A DNA stretch of 64,000 nucleotides from Mycobacterium sp. SM1. Its GTDB lineage: Bacteria; Actinomycetota; Actinomycetes; Mycobacteriales; Mycobacteriaceae. Below the pieces are notes generated by a model, which saw only the letters and a list, made by a program, of their open reading frames with translations, made no database searches and was not told where the DNA came from. The stretch lies in NCBI RefSeq assembly GCF_018361265.1, contig NZ_JAFLNH010000001.1, positions 1,550,001 through 1,614,000 of the forward strand, given 5' to 3'. Both the position numbers and the translations under genes were made by a program. How positions within the stretch are numbered: position 1 is the stretch's first letter; every line of letters starts with the position of its first letter. This document shows, piece by piece, positions 63,561 through 64,000 of the stretch.

Positions 63561-63712
63561 TCGTGCTCGGAGTCATCTTGCTCATCCTCGGTTTTGTCTT
63601 CAGCATCCACCTGCTATGGGTGTTGGGCACCATCCTGCTGGTGACCGGTGCGGTGCTCTGGATCTTGGGCAGTGTCGGCCGGCCGGTTGCCGGCAGGCGC
63701 TATCGGTACTGA
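63557..63712 (+). CDS. DUF6131-like small membrane protein
   Basis: A 51-residue protein below usual gene-calling limits. It begins MIVLGVILLILGFVFSIHLL and ends RPVAGRRYRY. Two hydrophobic helices are separated by a tight turn. The same small protein follows the gene described above in other mycobacteria, and its ATG overlaps that gene's stop by 4 nt. The SigF-like promoter lies 300 nt upstream, so this is likely part of a stress or stationary-phase membrane pair. The role is unknown. Confidence 0.8.
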   Translation: MIVLGVILLILGFVFSIHLLWVLGTILLVTGAVLWILGSVGRPVAGRRYRY

Positions 63713-63789
63713 GCGCCCGCAGCACTGGTAGGCGCCCATCAATCCGCTGGGCGCGCTAACCGTGCCCGTCACCACCCGCATAACGGTTA

Positions 63790-63819
63790 CACAGCTTGCG
63801 CATAGGGTGCGCACAGCTT
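63790..63819. promoter_or_regulatory. CACAGCTT direct repeats before tcrX
   Basis: CACAGCTT occurs at 63790-63797 and 63812-63819, 22 bp apart (two helical turns), flanking TGCGCATAGGGTGCGC. OmpR-class regulators bind direct repeats on one face of DNA, and TcrX of M. tuberculosis is known to autoregulate, so this is a candidate TcrX site. Confidence 0.4.
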
Positions 63820-63849
63820 CGGCCTATTCCCGCGCGGATACTTGATGCC

Positions 63850-64000
63850 GTGACCCAATCCGGCACGCCAGTCGAGCGTGTGGTGATGCGCCGTGCCGAC
63901 GGCAACCCGATCAACGTTCTGGTGGTCGATGACGAGGCCGTGCTGGCCGAGATGGTGTCGATGGCGCTGCGCTACGAGGGCTGGAACGTCACCAGCGCCG
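63850..64000 (+). CDS. tcrX: Response regulator TcrX (5' part; runs off the window)
   Basis: The first 50 residues of an OmpR/PhoB-type response regulator, orthologue of Rv3765c. It begins at a GTG (MTQSGTPVERVVMRRADGNP) and continues NVLVVDDEAVLAEMVSMALR, with the acidic Mg-binding pair DD. The phosphorylated Asp and the DNA-binding domain lie beyond the window. The partner kinase TcrY gene is expected to follow. In M. tuberculosis the TcrXY system is linked to iron limitation and macrophage survival. Confidence 0.9.
   Translation, partial: MTQSGTPVERVVMRRADGNPINVLVVDDEAVLAEMVSMALRYEGWNVTSA

Overview
The window is high-GC actinobacterial DNA and almost certainly comes from a slow-growing nontuberculous Mycobacterium. 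Most genes are clear relatives of M. tuberculosis genes (pcnA, mtc28, leuS, ino1, ponA1, rpsF-ssb-rpsR-rplI, dnaB, ctpI, the wzm/glfT1/wzt arabinogalactan export cluster, bpa, lipE, echA21, hisC2, tcrX). GTG starts, leaderless promoters and MIRU-type 53-bp repeats fit this. I cannot name the species from sequence alone.

Layout. 0-2.7 kb: 3' half of a tnpB nuclease gene, then pcnA and a calcium-repeat protein (Rv3906c-like). 2.7-18.4 kb: a thioredoxin-fold/methyltransferase fusion, YqgE, mtc28, leuS, an SDR, a MarR regulator, a polar amino-acid ABC transporter, a decayed vapC toxin gene, an F420-type oxidoreductase, phosphoketolase (xfp), ino1 and a PadR regulator. 18.6-30.3 kb: Rv0049-like/ponA1/GT87 operon, the rpsF-ssb-rpsR-rplI operon interrupted by a 56-bp tandem repeat, an insertion sequence, and a dnaB gene carrying two inteins. 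30.4-40.4 kb is accessory: a DUF2127 membrane protein, a CHAD-ParA gene pair, and a group resembling a carboxylate-reduction module (SnoaL, aldehyde dehydrogenase, methyltransferase, EhpF-like ligase) followed by an SDR and a FadD ligase. 40.4-46 kb: the very large P-type ATPase ctpI and a methyltransferase. 46.2-53.8 kb: galactan export and initiation (wzm, glfT1, wzt), the proteasome activator bpa, a GT-C transferase, a cysteine desulfurase-like enzyme and a quinone oxidoreductase. 53.8-64 kb: a MarR regulator, three tRNAs, lipE, echA21, an Rv3773c-like gene, hisC2, a DUF4185 (GH183-type) secreted protein, an APH-fold protein, an Rv3767c-like methyltransferase, a YjbR protein, a frameshifted small membrane gene with a partner under a SigF-like promoter, and the start of tcrX.

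By M. tuberculosis numbering the blocks run Rv3907-3906 (reversed), Rv0038-Rv0058, Rv0107, then Rv3783-Rv3765 (reversed). Genes from both sides of oriC are interleaved, which is what inversions spanning the origin would give.

The most interesting items are the CHAD-ParA pair (a possible polyphosphate-granule positioning system), the EhpF/EhpG-like reduction module without a phenazine core, the two mechanistically different DnaB inteins, and three related GC-rich minisatellites, one of them inserted in frame in ctpI.
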